Below, piece by piece: positions 15,313-24,790 of a stretch of 64,000 bases of DNA (positions are counted from its first letter, which is position 1; each line of letters starts with the position of its first letter). A model generated the notes under the pieces. That model had not been told where the DNA came from. It made no database searches and was given only the letters and a program-made list of their open reading frames with translations. Source of the stretch: Cyanobium sp. CZS48M. Its GTDB lineage: Bacteria; Cyanobacteriota; Cyanobacteriia; PCC-6307; Cyanobiaceae. The stretch spans positions 1 to 64,000 of the forward strand of contig JAUCZK010000003.1 in NCBI GenBank assembly GCA_030373145.1, read 5' to 3'. Position numbers and translations under genes: made by a program.

Positions 15313-16650
15313 TCAGAGGGCGAGGCTTTCAGGGGCTGTTTCGATCAGCTGGGCCAGGTCCTTGAGGAAGGCCGCGGCGTGGGTGCCGTAAATGACCCGG
15401 TGATCGGCCGTGAGGTTCACCTGCATCTGGCGCCTGACGGCGATCGAGCCGTCCTTGCCGGCCACCACGGCGGGGCGGGAGGCCGCCACCGCCAGGATCG
15501 CCCCGGTGCCCGGCGGCAGGATCGCATCGAAGCGATCGACACCGAACATGCCCAGGTTGGAGAGGGTGAAGGTGCCGGTGCTGTACTCCTCGGGTTTGAG
15601 CTGCTTGGAGCGCGACCGGGCCACCAGGTCAGCCCAGGAGCGCGAGAGGCTGTAGAGATCGGTGCGATCAGCCGCGGCCAGTACCGGTGTGATCAGGCCA
15701 CCGTCGTCCATGGCCACCGCCACCGCCACATTGATGGCGGGGGGATAGACCATGCCAGCCTCGCTGTAGGCGGCATTGACCTGGGGATGGCGAGCGAGCA
15801 CCACCCCCACCGCCTTGGCCAGCAGGGCCGTCATGGTGACGCCCTTGCTCTTCACCGACTTGGCGAAAGCATCAAGCCGGTCGGTGGTGATCGTGTAGCC
15901 CACGTGGAAACAAGGCACCGCCAGGCTGGCGAGCATGTTGCGATTAACCGCCGCCTGCAGGGTGTTGAAGGCCACGGTGTCGCCGGGCTGGCCGAAGGCC
16001 TGGCCCACGGGAGCCGGCGCCCCTGAGCCGGTGCTGGAGCCGTTGGCGGAAGCGCTGGCAGGGGCGGCCGTGACCGCCGCTGCTGTGCCCTCCGCCACGC
16101 GGGGCACAGCAGCGGCCTGGCCGGCGGCGCGCTCCACGTCTTCGGCCTGGATGCGGCCATGGGGGCCACTGCCCCGCAGGCTCTCAAGGGCCACACCGAG
16201 CTGACCGGCCAGCTTGCGCGCCCGCGGTGTGGCCACCAACCGCCCGCCGGCGGCCACCACCACGGGGGCTGCTGCGGGCACTGCTGCCACAGGGACCGGA
16301 GCAGGAACCACAACAGGAGCAGCGGGAGGGGTTGGCACCGCAGCTCCTGCCGCCGTAGCCGCGGCAGGAGCTGCCGGCGCCGAAGCCTGAACCGCCGCGA
16401 TCTCCGCTTCGGTTTCAACGATCAGACCGATGGTTTCACCCACCGGGGCCGTGCCGCCGGAGGGGAGGAGCACCGAGGCCAGGAAGCCCTCCTGGAAGGC
16501 CTCCACGTCCATGTCGGCCTTGTCCGACTCCACCACCAGGACCGATTCGCCCCTCTCGACGCGATCGCCTGGCTTCTTCAGCCATTCCACGATCTTGCCC
16601 TCCGTCATCGTGGAGCTCAGGGCGGGCATGAAGATTTCGTGGGTCGCCAA
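15313..16650 (-). CDS. pdhC: Dihydrolipoamide acetyltransferase, E2 of pyruvate dehydrogenase
   Basis: 445 residues. The lipoyl domain (1-75) has the lipoylated lysine in VVESDKADMDV. Then come an Ala/Pro-rich linker, a peripheral-subunit-binding domain (VATPRARKLAGQLGVALESL, GSGPHGRIQAEDVERA, about 135-175) and the catalytic domain to the end. The active-site block reads LTADHRVIYGTHAAAFLKDL; Tyr in place of the usual Asp of DHRVxDG is, as I recall, normal for cyanobacterial and plastid E2. It transfers acetyl groups to CoA. Upstream on the same strand is lipB, the enzyme that starts lipoylation of this domain. Confidence 0.92.
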   Translation of the reverse strand: MATHEIFMPALSSTMTEGKIVEWLKKPGDRVERGESVLVVESDKADMDVEAFQEGFLASVLLPSGGTAPVGETIGLIVETEAEIAAVQASAPAAPAAATAAGAAVPTPPAAPVVVPAPVPVAAVPAAAPVVVAAGGRLVATPRARKLAGQLGVALESLRGSGPHGRIQAEDVERAAGQAAAVPRVAEGTAAAVTAAPASASANGSSTGSGAPAPVGQAFGQPGDTVAFNTLQAAVNRNMLASLAVPCFHVGYTITTDRLDAFAKSVKSKGVTMTALLAKAVGVVLARHPQVNAAYSEAGMVYPPAINVAVAVAMDDGGLITPVLAAADRTDLYSLSRSWADLVARSRSKQLKPEEYSTGTFTLSNLGMFGVDRFDAILPPGTGAILAVAASRPAVVAGKDGSIAVRRQMQVNLTADHRVIYGTHAAAFLKDLAQLIETAPESLAL

Positions 16651-16718
16651 AGTCCTGATCCCAATGCAGGCTGCGTCGGGATTTTACGTGCGACCCCTCC
16701 CTGGGCGCCGCTGGGGGT

Positions 16719-17162
16719 TCAGCCCCCCTCGATCGCCTCCACCACGCCGTCACGCACCAGCACGGCCACCTGCAGTTTCTCCACCAGGTTGTCGCCCACC
16801 TTGATCTTGCAGGTGCCCTCGATCTGGCCCTGGTCGACGATCTGATCGAACTCCAGATCGCGCACCTGGCGCTGCTGCTCGATCAAGGTGCGCTTCTGCT
16901 CCTCGAATTCGGCCCGCTTGGCCGCCACCTGCTGCTGCACGGAGGCCACCTGCTCCTGCACGCGGGGGTCGAGCGGGTTCAGGCTCTGGCGGCGGATCTC
17001 ATCCACCAGCTGCTGACCCTCCTGCTCCAGCTGGGAGAGCTGCTGGTCGCTGTTGCTCACCGCGGCACTCAGTTCCCGTTCGGCGTCCTCCTTCCAGCGG
17101 GGGGTGACCACGGCCCGCACGGTGATGGTGCGCTTGATCGTGAGGGTGTGGCCGTCAGTCAT
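16719..17162 (-). CDS. YlqD family protein
   Basis: 147 residues: a short beta-strand start (TLTIKRTITVRAVVTPRWKED), a long central coiled coil (about 28-105, QLEQEGQQLVDEIRRQ to IEQQRQVRDLEFDQI) and a C-terminal strand region (TCKIKVGDNLVEKLQVAVLV). This matches the YlqD family of cyanobacteria and firmicutes, which has no established function. It sits between the acyl-activating enzyme and pdhC in the same direction. Confidence 0.75.
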   Translation of the reverse strand: MTDGHTLTIKRTITVRAVVTPRWKEDAERELSAAVSNSDQQLSQLEQEGQQLVDEIRRQSLNPLDPRVQEQVASVQQQVAAKRAEFEEQKRTLIEQQRQVRDLEFDQIVDQGQIEGTCKIKVGDNLVEKLQVAVLVRDGVVEAIEGG

Positions 17163-17231
17163 GGGAGAGGAATCGCAATGACCAGGCTCTCAGCCCAGCG
17201 GCCTGCGGTCAACCGAGGGAGCTGGCGGCGC

Positions 17232-19223
17232 TCAGCCCCCGTAGATCAACTCGATCGCCGCTCCATCGCGCGCGGTGATGCGATCTCGGCGCTGCTTGAG
17301 GGTCTGGGTGAGCAAGCCGTTCTCGATCGAGAACGGCTCCACCAGGGCCACCCCGGCCAGGCGCTCGTCGGGCCGCGAGCCTTGGCGGGCCTCCAGCAGG
17401 CGGTTGAATTCGCCACTCAGCGCCTTGAGCAGGGCCGCATCGGCCTTGGCCACGCCTGATCCATCGGCTGAGCCATCGGCGCTGGTCCCTGGGACGGGCA
17501 GCTGGAGAGCCCTGGCAAAGGCGGCCAGGGGGTCAGCGCGGGGCACCACCAGGGCGGCGAGCTGGCGACGGTCCTGGCCCACCAACATCACCTGCTCCAC
17601 CAGAGGATGGGCCACCAGGGCCTCCTCCAGGGGACCCGGCTCGATGTTCTCGCCACTGCTGAGCACGATCGTGTCCTTGGCCCGGCCGGTGAGCACCAGG
17701 GTTCCATCGGCCAGCAGATGGCCCAGATCGCCGGTGTCGAACCAGCCGTCACCATCCAGCACCGCGGCGGTGGCCTCGGGCTTGCCGAAGTAGCCGGCCA
17801 TCACCTGGGGACCGCGGGCGAGCACCCGCCCGCGCTGCCGCCAGGCCAGCGGCACGCCGCTCTCAGAATCGACGATGCGCAGTTCCGTGTCCGGCAGGGG
17901 CTGCCCCGCACTGCCCCGGCGGTTGCGCCAGGGGCGACGGCAAGCCAGCACCGGGCTGGTTTCGGTGAGGCCGTAGCCCACCAGCAGCTCGATGCCGATC
18001 GCCTCGAAGAAGCCATCCACGTGCAGGGCCAGGGCGCCACCGCCGCTGATGGCCGTGCGCAGGGCACCGCCCGAGAGCTGCTGGCGCACCTTGGGCCAGA
18101 GCAGGGCGGAGGCCAGGCCGTGACCCGGCCAGCTCAACAGCCAGCCCAGGCCAGCGGCCAGCCGCCCCAGCGGCGGCTGGGGCTCCAGGGTGAGGTCGAG
18201 GGCGCGCCGGCGCGACTGGCCATGCCAGCGACTCAGCCGCAGGGCCTGACGGATCAGCCCCTGGCGGGAGGGGGGCATGGCCTCGAGGGCATCCTCGAAA
18301 CCGGCGAGAAGGGCCTCCCACAGCCTCGGCACGCTGATCATGTACTGGGGCCTCACCCGCTGCAGGTCGGGGCGCAGGTGCTTGAGGGTGGTGTAACTCT
18401 GGCGGCAGCCACAGGAGAGCAGGAAGTATTCGGCGGTGCGCTCGTAGGCATGCCAGATCGGCAGCACGCTGAGCACGCGATCGGCCGGCCTCGGCGCCAC
18501 CGCCACCCCCAGGGTGCGCAGCTGGTGCAGCAGGTTGGCCTGGCTGAGGGGGACCCCCTTGGGGCGGCCGGTGGTGCCTGAGGTGTAGAGCAGGGTGGCC
18601 AGGCGTTCAGGGCCCTGTAGCGGCGCGGGGGGCGCCTCGGCATCCTCACTGCGGCCCAGCGCCTCGAAGGCGTCCCAGCTCAGTTGCCGCGTCCCGAGAC
18701 TCGAGGGAGCACTGCCATTGCCGGCGGGGGCCTCATTCTCCAGCAGCACCACGAAGCGCAGCCGATCGAGGGCAGCGGGCTCCAGGCCCAGGCGCTCCAG
18801 CAGGGCCGCCGATTCCACCACCAGCCCGACGGCGCCGGAGTCGTCAAGGATATAACGCAGTTCCTCGAGGGGGGCGCTGCTGCCGCGCACCGCGTCGGCG
18901 GCGGCGCAGCCCATGATCCCCTGGTCGGCCAGCAGCCAGCGGGGGCTGTTCTCCGCGAACAGGGCCACCACCTCCCCCTCCCTCAGGCCCAGCAACGCGA
19001 AGGCCGCAGCCGCCCGCTGGATGCGGGCGTTGAGCTCGCGGTAGGAGAGCTGCTCCGGCGGACGGGCATGGGGTGCATCAAGGGCGATGGCCTCCCCATG
19101 GCGCTGGGCGAGGACGGGCCAGAGGCCTTCGAGTCCCTGCAGACCGCCCCAGTCGGCGCGCTGGGCCAGGGCCTGCTCATCGAGCCGGTCCCCCGACCAG
19201 AGGATCGAGGCGGTGCCGTCCAT
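17232..19223 (-). CDS. AMP-forming long-chain acyl-CoA/acyl-ACP synthetase
   Basis: 663 residues of the ANL adenylate-forming superfamily. Visible blocks are the phosphate-binding loop YTSGTTGRPKGVPLS, YGLTETSPVLACRR, DTGDLG (GWFDTGDLGHLLADGTLVLTGRAKDTIVLSSGENIEPGPLEE). The frame runs on to 19364, but that overlaps lipB; the ATG at 19223 gives a normal N-terminus. In cyanobacteria the single enzyme of this type is acyl-ACP synthetase (Aas), which reactivates free fatty acids released from membranes; CoA specificity cannot be excluded. Starts 30 nt after the lipB stop. Confidence 0.88.
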   Translation of the reverse strand: MDGTASILWSGDRLDEQALAQRADWGGLQGLEGLWPVLAQRHGEAIALDAPHARPPEQLSYRELNARIQRAAAAFALLGLREGEVVALFAENSPRWLLADQGIMGCAAADAVRGSSAPLEELRYILDDSGAVGLVVESAALLERLGLEPAALDRLRFVVLLENEAPAGNGSAPSSLGTRQLSWDAFEALGRSEDAEAPPAPLQGPERLATLLYTSGTTGRPKGVPLSQANLLHQLRTLGVAVAPRPADRVLSVLPIWHAYERTAEYFLLSCGCRQSYTTLKHLRPDLQRVRPQYMISVPRLWEALLAGFEDALEAMPPSRQGLIRQALRLSRWHGQSRRRALDLTLEPQPPLGRLAAGLGWLLSWPGHGLASALLWPKVRQQLSGGALRTAISGGGALALHVDGFFEAIGIELLVGYGLTETSPVLACRRPWRNRRGSAGQPLPDTELRIVDSESGVPLAWRQRGRVLARGPQVMAGYFGKPEATAAVLDGDGWFDTGDLGHLLADGTLVLTGRAKDTIVLSSGENIEPGPLEEALVAHPLVEQVMLVGQDRRQLAALVVPRADPLAAFARALQLPVPGTSADGSADGSGVAKADAALLKALSGEFNRLLEARQGSRPDERLAGVALVEPFSIENGLLTQTLKQRRDRITARDGAAIELIYGG

Positions 19224-19252
19224 GGTCGCGTCGCATGCGTGGCCCAGGCTTA

Positions 19253-19930
19253 TCACCGCCACGGCCATTCCGCGGGTTCCGGTGGCCGGAGCTCCAGGCC
19301 GAACCGCCGGGCCAGGGCCTGGCGCAGCAGGGGCTGAACCGTGGCGATCGTCAGCCCCGGGCACCAGTCGACCAGGCGCGTCACCCCATGGCCCGTCAAT
19401 CCGCAGGGAACGATGGCGCCGAAGCCCTCCAGCGGACAGCTCACATTGAGGGCCAGGCCGTGCTGGCTGATCCAGCGGCGGGCACCCACACCGATGGCCG
19501 CCACCTTGCGCCCCTCCAGCCAGACCCCGGTGAGGCCCTCCAGCCGCTCTCCCCTCAGCCCGAGGGCCGCCAGCACCTCCAGCACCGCCGCCTCCAGCTC
19601 ACGCAGGTAGAGGTGGAGATCACCACCATGACGCTGCAGGGCCAGCACCGGGTAGGCCACCAGCTGACCGGGCAGGTGGTGGGTCACTTCGCCGCCCCGG
19701 TCGATGCGAAAGAGGGGGGCGGGGGGATCGCTGGGATCGAAGCCCAAGAAGCGCTCGCTGGCGCCGCGGCCCAGGGTGTAGCAGGGGGGGTGCTGCAGCA
19801 GCAGCAGAGCTTCCGGGCCATCGGGGTCGCCCAAAAGGCGCTCCTGCCACTGCCGCTGCCACGTCCAGGCCTGCTCAAACGGCACCGGCAGGGCAGGTTC
19901 AACAAGGATTGCGTCGAGGGCCGGAGTCAT
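19253..19930 (-). CDS. lipB: Octanoyl-ACP:protein octanoyltransferase
   Basis: 225 residues from the ATG at 19930. LipB blocks: [76 protein letters not shown]. The Cys in VPCGL is the acyl-thioester nucleophile and the Lys of GRKVAAIG the activating base. It moves octanoyl groups from ACP to lipoyl domains; pdhC, three genes downstream, encodes such a substrate. Divergent from hpf. Confidence 0.93.
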   Translation of the reverse strand: MTPALDAILVEPALPVPFEQAWTWQRQWQERLLGDPDGPEALLLLQHPPCYTLGRGASERFLGFDPSDPPAPLFRIDRGGEVTHHLPGQLVAYPVLALQRHGGDLHLYLRELEAAVLEVLAALGLRGERLEGLTGVWLEGRKVAAIGVGARRWISQHGLALNVSCPLEGFGAIVPCGLTGHGVTRLVDWCPGLTIATVQPLLRQALARRFGLELRPPEPAEWPWR

Positions 19931-19983
19931 GCGCAAACCGCTTCCTACAGTTGGATCGGAACGACCAGCGAGGGGACTGATCC

Positions 19984-20571
19984 ATGAAGCTGTTGATTCA
20001 CGGCCGCAATCTCGATGTCACACCGGCTATCCGTGATTACACGGAAGCAAAGCTCGGTCGTGCCATCAATCATTACGAAGGCCTGGTCAAAGAAGCTGAT
20101 GTTCATCTCTCCGTGGCGCGCAACCCCAGGGTGGCGCAACAGACTGCCGAGGTCACTGTTTATGCCAATGGGATGGTGATCCGCGCCCAGGAACGCAGTG
20201 AGAACCTCTACGCCAGCATCGACATGGTGGCTGGCAAGCTGAGCCGTCAGCTGCGCCGCTACAAGGATCGCCTCAGTGATCACCACGGAGCCGGATCCCC
20301 GGCCAATGGCGTTGACGATACCGAACAGCCCAGCCTGGAGGGAATTCTTCCCGATGATCTGATCGGCAACCGGGAGCCGACCCTGCCGGCACCGGCGGTG
20401 CGGCGCAAGTACTTCTCGATGCCGTTAATGAGCCTGGATCAGGCCCTGCACCAATTGGAGCTGATCGACCACGATTTCTATGTGTTCCGGGAGGAATCCA
20501 GCGGTGGTCTCCAGGTGGTCTATCGCCGCAACCATGGTGGATTCGGTGTGATCCAGCCCAAAGACTCCTGA
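19984..20571 (+). CDS. hpf: Long-form ribosome hibernation promoting factor
   Basis: 195 residues. The N-terminal S30AE/YfiA domain (1-100: [65 protein letters not shown]) binds the 30S decoding region. After a linker, the C-terminal domain (about 138-195: [46 protein letters not shown]) mediates dimerisation of 70S ribosomes into inactive 100S particles. The cyanobacterial orthologue is LrtA, induced in the dark. Divergent from lipB with a 53-nt gap. Confidence 0.93.
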   Translation: MKLLIHGRNLDVTPAIRDYTEAKLGRAINHYEGLVKEADVHLSVARNPRVAQQTAEVTVYANGMVIRAQERSENLYASIDMVAGKLSRQLRRYKDRLSDHHGAGSPANGVDDTEQPSLEGILPDDLIGNREPTLPAPAVRRKYFSMPLMSLDQALHQLELIDHDFYVFREESSGGLQVVYRRNHGGFGVIQPKDS

Positions 20572-20595
20572 CCCCTCCTGAATCGCCCCAGCCCC

Positions 20596-21279
20596 GTGAC
20601 GCGTGACTCCAGGCTCAGGGGACCCCTGCCCGATCTGGCCCCACTGATCGAGCATGCCCTCCTTGATCCCCACCGGGGCCTGGAGAGCGTGCAGCAGGCC
20701 TGTGATCAGGCTCGCCACTACGGCTTCGCGGCGGTGTGCGTCTCCTCCCGCTGGGTGGCCGCCGCCCGGGAGCGGCTGGGGGGAGCCGGCAGCGTCAAGT
20801 TGGTGGCGGTGGTGGCCTTCCCCTTTGGGGCGGTGCCGGCGTCGATCAAGCGGGCGGAAGCGGAGGCGGCCGCCAGCGCCGGCGCCGACGAACTCGATGT
20901 GGTGCCCGATTTCGGTGCCCTCGCCGATGGTGACGGCGGCTCGGTCTACCAGGAGCTGGGCTCGATCGTGGAGCTCGGTCTGCCGGTGAAGGTGATCCAG
21001 GAGGTGGGGCGGCTGGATCCAGCCGCCCTGGAGCTGCTGGTGGAGGCCTCGATCGATGCCGGGGCCGCCTTCCTCAAGACCGGCAGTGGCTTCGGCCCGG
21101 CGGTGACCCCCGAGCAGGTGAGCCACCTGCGCGAGCTGTCCCGGGGACGGGCGGGGATCAAGGCGTCCGGTGGCATCGCCGGGTTGGAGCAGGCCTTTGC
21201 TCTGGTGGCCGCCGGTGCCACACGACTGGGCACCAGCCGCGGCATCGCCCTGATCGAGGCCATGCGCGCCCCGGCCTGA
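20596..21279 (+). CDS. deoC: Deoxyribose-phosphate aldolase
   Basis: 227 residues from a GTG start. DERA fold signatures: LIEHALLDP, AVCVSSRWV, KLVAVVAFPFG, ADELDVVPDFGAL, VKVIQEVG, FLKTGSGF and IKASGGI. The Lys in FLKTGSGF is at the Schiff-base position and that of IKASGGI is the assisting lysine. It splits 2-deoxyribose 5-phosphate to acetaldehyde and glyceraldehyde 3-phosphate. Its TGA overlaps the recO ATG (ATGA-type junction), so the pair is translationally coupled. Confidence 0.93.
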   Translation: MTRDSRLRGPLPDLAPLIEHALLDPHRGLESVQQACDQARHYGFAAVCVSSRWVAAARERLGGAGSVKLVAVVAFPFGAVPASIKRAEAEAAASAGADELDVVPDFGALADGDGGSVYQELGSIVELGLPVKVIQEVGRLDPAALELLVEASIDAGAAFLKTGSGFGPAVTPEQVSHLRELSRGRAGIKASGGIAGLEQAFALVAAGATRLGTSRGIALIEAMRAPA

Positions 21280-22106
21280 TGCCCGAGGAATCGCTGGAGG
21301 GTCTCTCGCTCAAATGCGGTCCCCTGGGGGAGCACGACCGGCTGCTCACCCTGCTCAGCGACAACGGCGGCCTCTGCCGCCTGGCGGTGCCGGGCGCCCG
21401 ACGCCCCCGCAGCAGCCTGGCGGCGGCGGTGCCCCTGTCCCTGTTGCGGCTTCAGGTGGGCGGTGGCCGCGGCCTGCGGCGGGTGCGCCAGCTGCGGGTG
21501 ATCCACAACTTCAGCCAACTGGGACAGCGCCTGGAGACCCTTGCCGCCGCCCAGTCGCTGGCGGAGCTCTGCCTGCAGCTGGTGGCCGACGGCGATGGGC
21601 TGGCCGGAGCCCTCGACGACCTCACCCTGCAGCTGCGCCGCCTGGAGCTGGTGGTGTCCGAGCGCCAGGACTCCCTCGAAGCCCTGGCGCTCGCCGTGCA
21701 GGGACATGTGCACCTGCTGGCGCTGGGGGGCTACGGGCTGCCGCTGCAGCGCTGCGCCCACAGCGGCGAGCCCCTGGCGCCCCCCCTGGGCAACCGCGGC
21801 TGGCGCTGCAGCCTGCTGCCCAGTGAGGGACTGGTGATCGGCGCGGTGGCCGGGGCGATGCTGGTGCTGAACGGATCGGAGCTGGCCCTGCTGCAACGGC
21901 TGCCGCGTCCCGCCCTGCCCCGCTGCCGCGACGGCACCTTGATGGGACCGGCCTGGGTCTGGCTGCGGCTGCTGCAGCTGGTGCAGATGTGGTGCCAGGA
22001 GCACCTGGGCCGGCGGGGCAAGGCCCTGGGACTGCTGCAGGGCTGCTTCAGCGCCGAGGGTCAGGAGCGCCATGGCGCTGCGCCATCATTGCCGCCGAAC
22101 GACTGA
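21279..22106 (+). CDS. recO: DNA repair protein RecO
   Basis: 275 residues. The N-terminal OB-fold (SLKCGPLGEHDRLLTLLSDNGGLCRLAVPGARRPRSSLAAA, about 6-45) and a helical C-terminal domain match RecO, which helps RecR load RecA on SSB-coated single strands in gap repair. The zinc-binding cysteines of some RecO proteins are mostly absent, as is common. The final 35 nt overlap the start of the transporter gene. Confidence 0.85.
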   Translation: MPEESLEGLSLKCGPLGEHDRLLTLLSDNGGLCRLAVPGARRPRSSLAAAVPLSLLRLQVGGGRGLRRVRQLRVIHNFSQLGQRLETLAAAQSLAELCLQLVADGDGLAGALDDLTLQLRRLELVVSERQDSLEALALAVQGHVHLLALGGYGLPLQRCAHSGEPLAPPLGNRGWRCSLLPSEGLVIGAVAGAMLVLNGSELALLQRLPRPALPRCRDGTLMGPAWVWLRLLQLVQMWCQEHLGRRGKALGLLQGCFSAEGQERHGAAPSLPPND

Positions 22107-23520
22107 CACCTGGAGCGGATTGTCCCGGCCGACCGCCACCCCCCCTCCGGAACCCTCCGAGGAGACCAGCCCCGCCGCTGGAGAGGCCAGCGGCTCGCGC
22201 ACCGACGGGCTGCAGGCCGTGCTGGCCCTCCCCGACTTCCGCAGGCTCTGGCTGGGGCAGGTCTTCTCCCAGCTGGCCGACAAGTTCTACATCGTGCTGA
22301 TGGTGTTCCTGATCGCCCAGTACTGGGTGACGGACACCCCCCAGAACAACATGGTGCTGGCCGAGGCGGCGGCCAGCCTGCGGCTGGATTTCGAAACCCG
22401 CGCCCAGATGATCACCCTGCTGGCCACGGGGATCTACGTGGCCAACACCGTGCCGGCGATGCTGCTGGGCACCGTGGCCGGTGTCTGGGCCGACCGCTGG
22501 CCCAAACGCCAGGTGATGGTGGCCTCCAACGCTCTGCGGGCCGGCCTCACCCTGCTGGCCCCCCTGGCGCTGTTGCCTGGCCCCCAGTGGCTGGGGCTGA
22601 CCTGGGGCTACTGGGGCCTGGTGGCCATGACCTTCCTGGAGTCGGTGCTCACCCAGTTCTTCGCGCCGGCCGAGCAGGCCGCCATTCCGCTGCTGGTGCC
22701 GAGGCCGCGCATGCTGGCGGCCATGTCGCTGTATCAGGCCACCAGCATGGGGGCCACGATCGTGGGCTTCGCCCTCGGCGATCCGGTGCTGCGGCTGCTG
22801 CGCTCCAACCTCAAGGCCATCGGCATCGGTGGCGGGGAATTCGTACTGCTGCCGCTCTGCTACGGCCTGGCGGCCGTGTTCATCAGCACGATCCAGATGG
22901 AGGAGCCAGAGAAGGTGGAGCGGGGCACCAGCGTCTGGAGTGAGATCGCCGAGGGCATCGAGGTGCTGCGTGAGCGGGCCAGCGTCAGGCGGGCCCTGCT
23001 GCAACTGGTGCTGCTCTACAGCATCCTGGCGGCCCTCTATGTGCTGGCCATCAGCCTGGCCTCGGCCATCGAAGGGCTCGGTCCCACCCGTTTCGGCACC
23101 CTGCTGGCCATGAGCGGCGTGGGCATGGCCTGCGGCGCCCTCGGCGTAGCCCAGCTGGGCCAGGGCCTCAACCGCCGGCGCATGGCCTCCACCGGCCTGG
23201 CGATGATCGCCTTCAGCTTGGTGATGCTGGGCCAGGGACGGGGCAGCCTGCTGCTCACCCTCGGCCTCTGCGGCCTGCTGGGCATCGGCGCGGCGCTGGT
23301 GGCGATTCCGTCGCAGACCACCATCCAGGACGACACCCCGGAGGAGATGCGCGGCAAGGTCTTCGGCCTGCAGAACAACTTGATCAACGTGGCCCTCAGC
23401 CTGCCCCTGGTGCTGGCCGGGGCGGTGGTGAGCCGCTACGGCCTGATGCCGGTGCTGTGGGGCCTGGCGGCGGTCACCCTGATCGCCGCGCTGATCGAGA
23501 AGCCCTGGCAGCGCTGCTAG
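22072..23520 (+). CDS. Major facilitator superfamily transporter
   Basis: 482 residues with about 12 hydrophobic helices. LWLGQVFSQLADKFYIVLMVFLIAQYW is helix 1, and VWADRWPKRQVMV holds the MFS loop 2-3 motif (G-x-x-x-D-R-x-x-R type). The first 45 residues are a Pro/Ser-rich soluble extension. GGAG sits 4 nt before the ATG at 22072; a TTG at 22120 would avoid the recO overlap. General resemblance is to the MFS_3/EntS-type exporters; the cargo is unknown. A glycosyltransferase follows 28 nt later. Confidence 0.8.
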   Translation: MALRHHCRRTTDTWSGLSRPTATPPPEPSEETSPAAGEASGSRTDGLQAVLALPDFRRLWLGQVFSQLADKFYIVLMVFLIAQYWVTDTPQNNMVLAEAAASLRLDFETRAQMITLLATGIYVANTVPAMLLGTVAGVWADRWPKRQVMVASNALRAGLTLLAPLALLPGPQWLGLTWGYWGLVAMTFLESVLTQFFAPAEQAAIPLLVPRPRMLAAMSLYQATSMGATIVGFALGDPVLRLLRSNLKAIGIGGGEFVLLPLCYGLAAVFISTIQMEEPEKVERGTSVWSEIAEGIEVLRERASVRRALLQLVLLYSILAALYVLAISLASAIEGLGPTRFGTLLAMSGVGMACGALGVAQLGQGLNRRRMASTGLAMIAFSLVMLGQGRGSLLLTLGLCGLLGIGAALVAIPSQTTIQDDTPEEMRGKVFGLQNNLINVALSLPLVLAGAVVSRYGLMPVLWGLAAVTLIAALIEKPWQRC

Positions 23521-23548
23521 CGTTCCCGCCAGGACGAGGCCTGAACCG

Positions 23549-24772
23549 TTGGCCCACATTGCGTGGCTGGGCAAGAAGTCCCCCTTCTGCGGCAACGTCA
23601 CCTACAGCCTCTCCACCACCGAGCGGCTTCGGCAACACGGCCATCAGGTCAGCTTCATTCATTTCGACACCCCTGCCACCGGCCTGGGGCGCTCCTGGGA
23701 TCCGAATCAGCCGGTGGAGGCCAACCAGCAGCGCAGCCCGGTGGCCAGCGATCTCTGCGGGGAGCGAACCGCAGATGTGGCCCTGTCCTACCTGGTGAAG
23801 TCCCAGGTGTACACGATCCCCTCGCCGGGGGCCCAGCGGGAGCTGCGCGAATCCCTGGAGCGCCTGCGCCCCGACCTGGTGCACGCCAGCCTCACCCTCT
23901 CCCCCCTGGATTTCCGCCTGCCTGACCTCTGCCAGCACCTGGGGGTGCCGCTGGTGGCCACCTTCCATCCCGCCTTCGACGCCGGTCTGCGCAACATCAC
24001 CGCCGGCACCCAGCAGCTCACCTACCAGCTCTACGCCCCGGCCCTGGCCCGCTTCGATCGGGTGATCGTCTTCTCCGAACTGCAGGCCGAGGTGCTGGCG
24101 CGGCTGGGGGTGCGCGAGGAGCGCCTGGCGGTGATCCCCAATGGAGTGGATCCAGACCTCTGGTGCCCCCCCGAGCCGACCACACCCTCGCGGGAACTGG
24201 TCAGCCTCCGGGGCCGCCTGGGCCAGCGCCGCGTCTTCCTCTACATGGGACGACTGGCCACCGAGAAGAACGTGGAAGCGCTGCTGCGGGCCTGGCGGCT
24301 GGTGCGGCCGGCGGGCTGCCTGCTGGTGATCGTCGGCGATGGCCCCCTGCGCCAGGCCCTGCAAGGCAACAGCGACGAGCAGGACGTGCTCTGGTGGGGC
24401 TACGAAGCGAACCTGCAGCAGCGGGTGGCCCTGCTGCAGGCTGCCGATGTCTTCCTGCTGCCCTCGTTGGTGGAGGGGCTCTCCCTGGCCCTGCTGGAGG
24501 CGATGGCCAGCGGCACCGCCTGCGTGGCCACCGATGCCGGCGCCGACGGCGAAGTGCTGGAGGGAGGGGCCGGCATCGTCATCAGCACCCAGGGGGTGAC
24601 CACCCAGCTGCGCACGCTGCTGCCGGTGCTGCGCGATCAGCCGGTGCTGACCGCCGAACTGGGTCGCCGGGCCCGGGAGAGGGTTCTGGAGCGCTACACC
24701 CTGGCCGGCAACATCGAGCAGCTGGAGGGTCTCTATGCCGAGCTGGTACCCCAGGGCAGCCTTGCCTCCTGA
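23549..24772 (+). CDS. Glycosyltransferase family 4
   Basis: 407 residues from a TTG start. GT-B fold with the GT4 C-terminal signatures: VIPNGVDPDLW, FLYMGRLATEKNVEALLRAWRLV, LLVIVGDGPLR and the E-x7-E donor motif in LPSLVEGLSLALLEAMASG. Such retaining enzymes transfer sugars from nucleotide donors to lipids or polysaccharides. In cyanobacteria close relatives include sulfoquinovosyl- and glucosyl-transferases for glycolipids, but the acceptor cannot be assigned. Faces the acyltransferase gene tail to tail. Confidence 0.85.
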   Translation: MAHIAWLGKKSPFCGNVTYSLSTTERLRQHGHQVSFIHFDTPATGLGRSWDPNQPVEANQQRSPVASDLCGERTADVALSYLVKSQVYTIPSPGAQRELRESLERLRPDLVHASLTLSPLDFRLPDLCQHLGVPLVATFHPAFDAGLRNITAGTQQLTYQLYAPALARFDRVIVFSELQAEVLARLGVREERLAVIPNGVDPDLWCPPEPTTPSRELVSLRGRLGQRRVFLYMGRLATEKNVEALLRAWRLVRPAGCLLVIVGDGPLRQALQGNSDEQDVLWWGYEANLQQRVALLQAADVFLLPSLVEGLSLALLEAMASGTACVATDAGADGEVLEGGAGIVISTQGVTTQLRTLLPVLRDQPVLTAELGRRARERVLERYTLAGNIEQLEGLYAELVPQGSLAS

Positions 24773-24790
24773 AGCTCAGCCACGTTGGCC

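Noticed and set aside
15313-15400. Asp-to-Tyr change in the E2 active-site motif (DHRVIYG) as a loss of function
   Set aside because: As I recall, the same Tyr is usual in cyanobacterial and plastid pyruvate dehydrogenase E2.
15590-16026. Long plus-strand frames opposite pdhC and other high-GC genes
   Set aside because: Antisense shadows caused by high third-position GC; sequences are His/Gln/Ala-rich without domain signatures.
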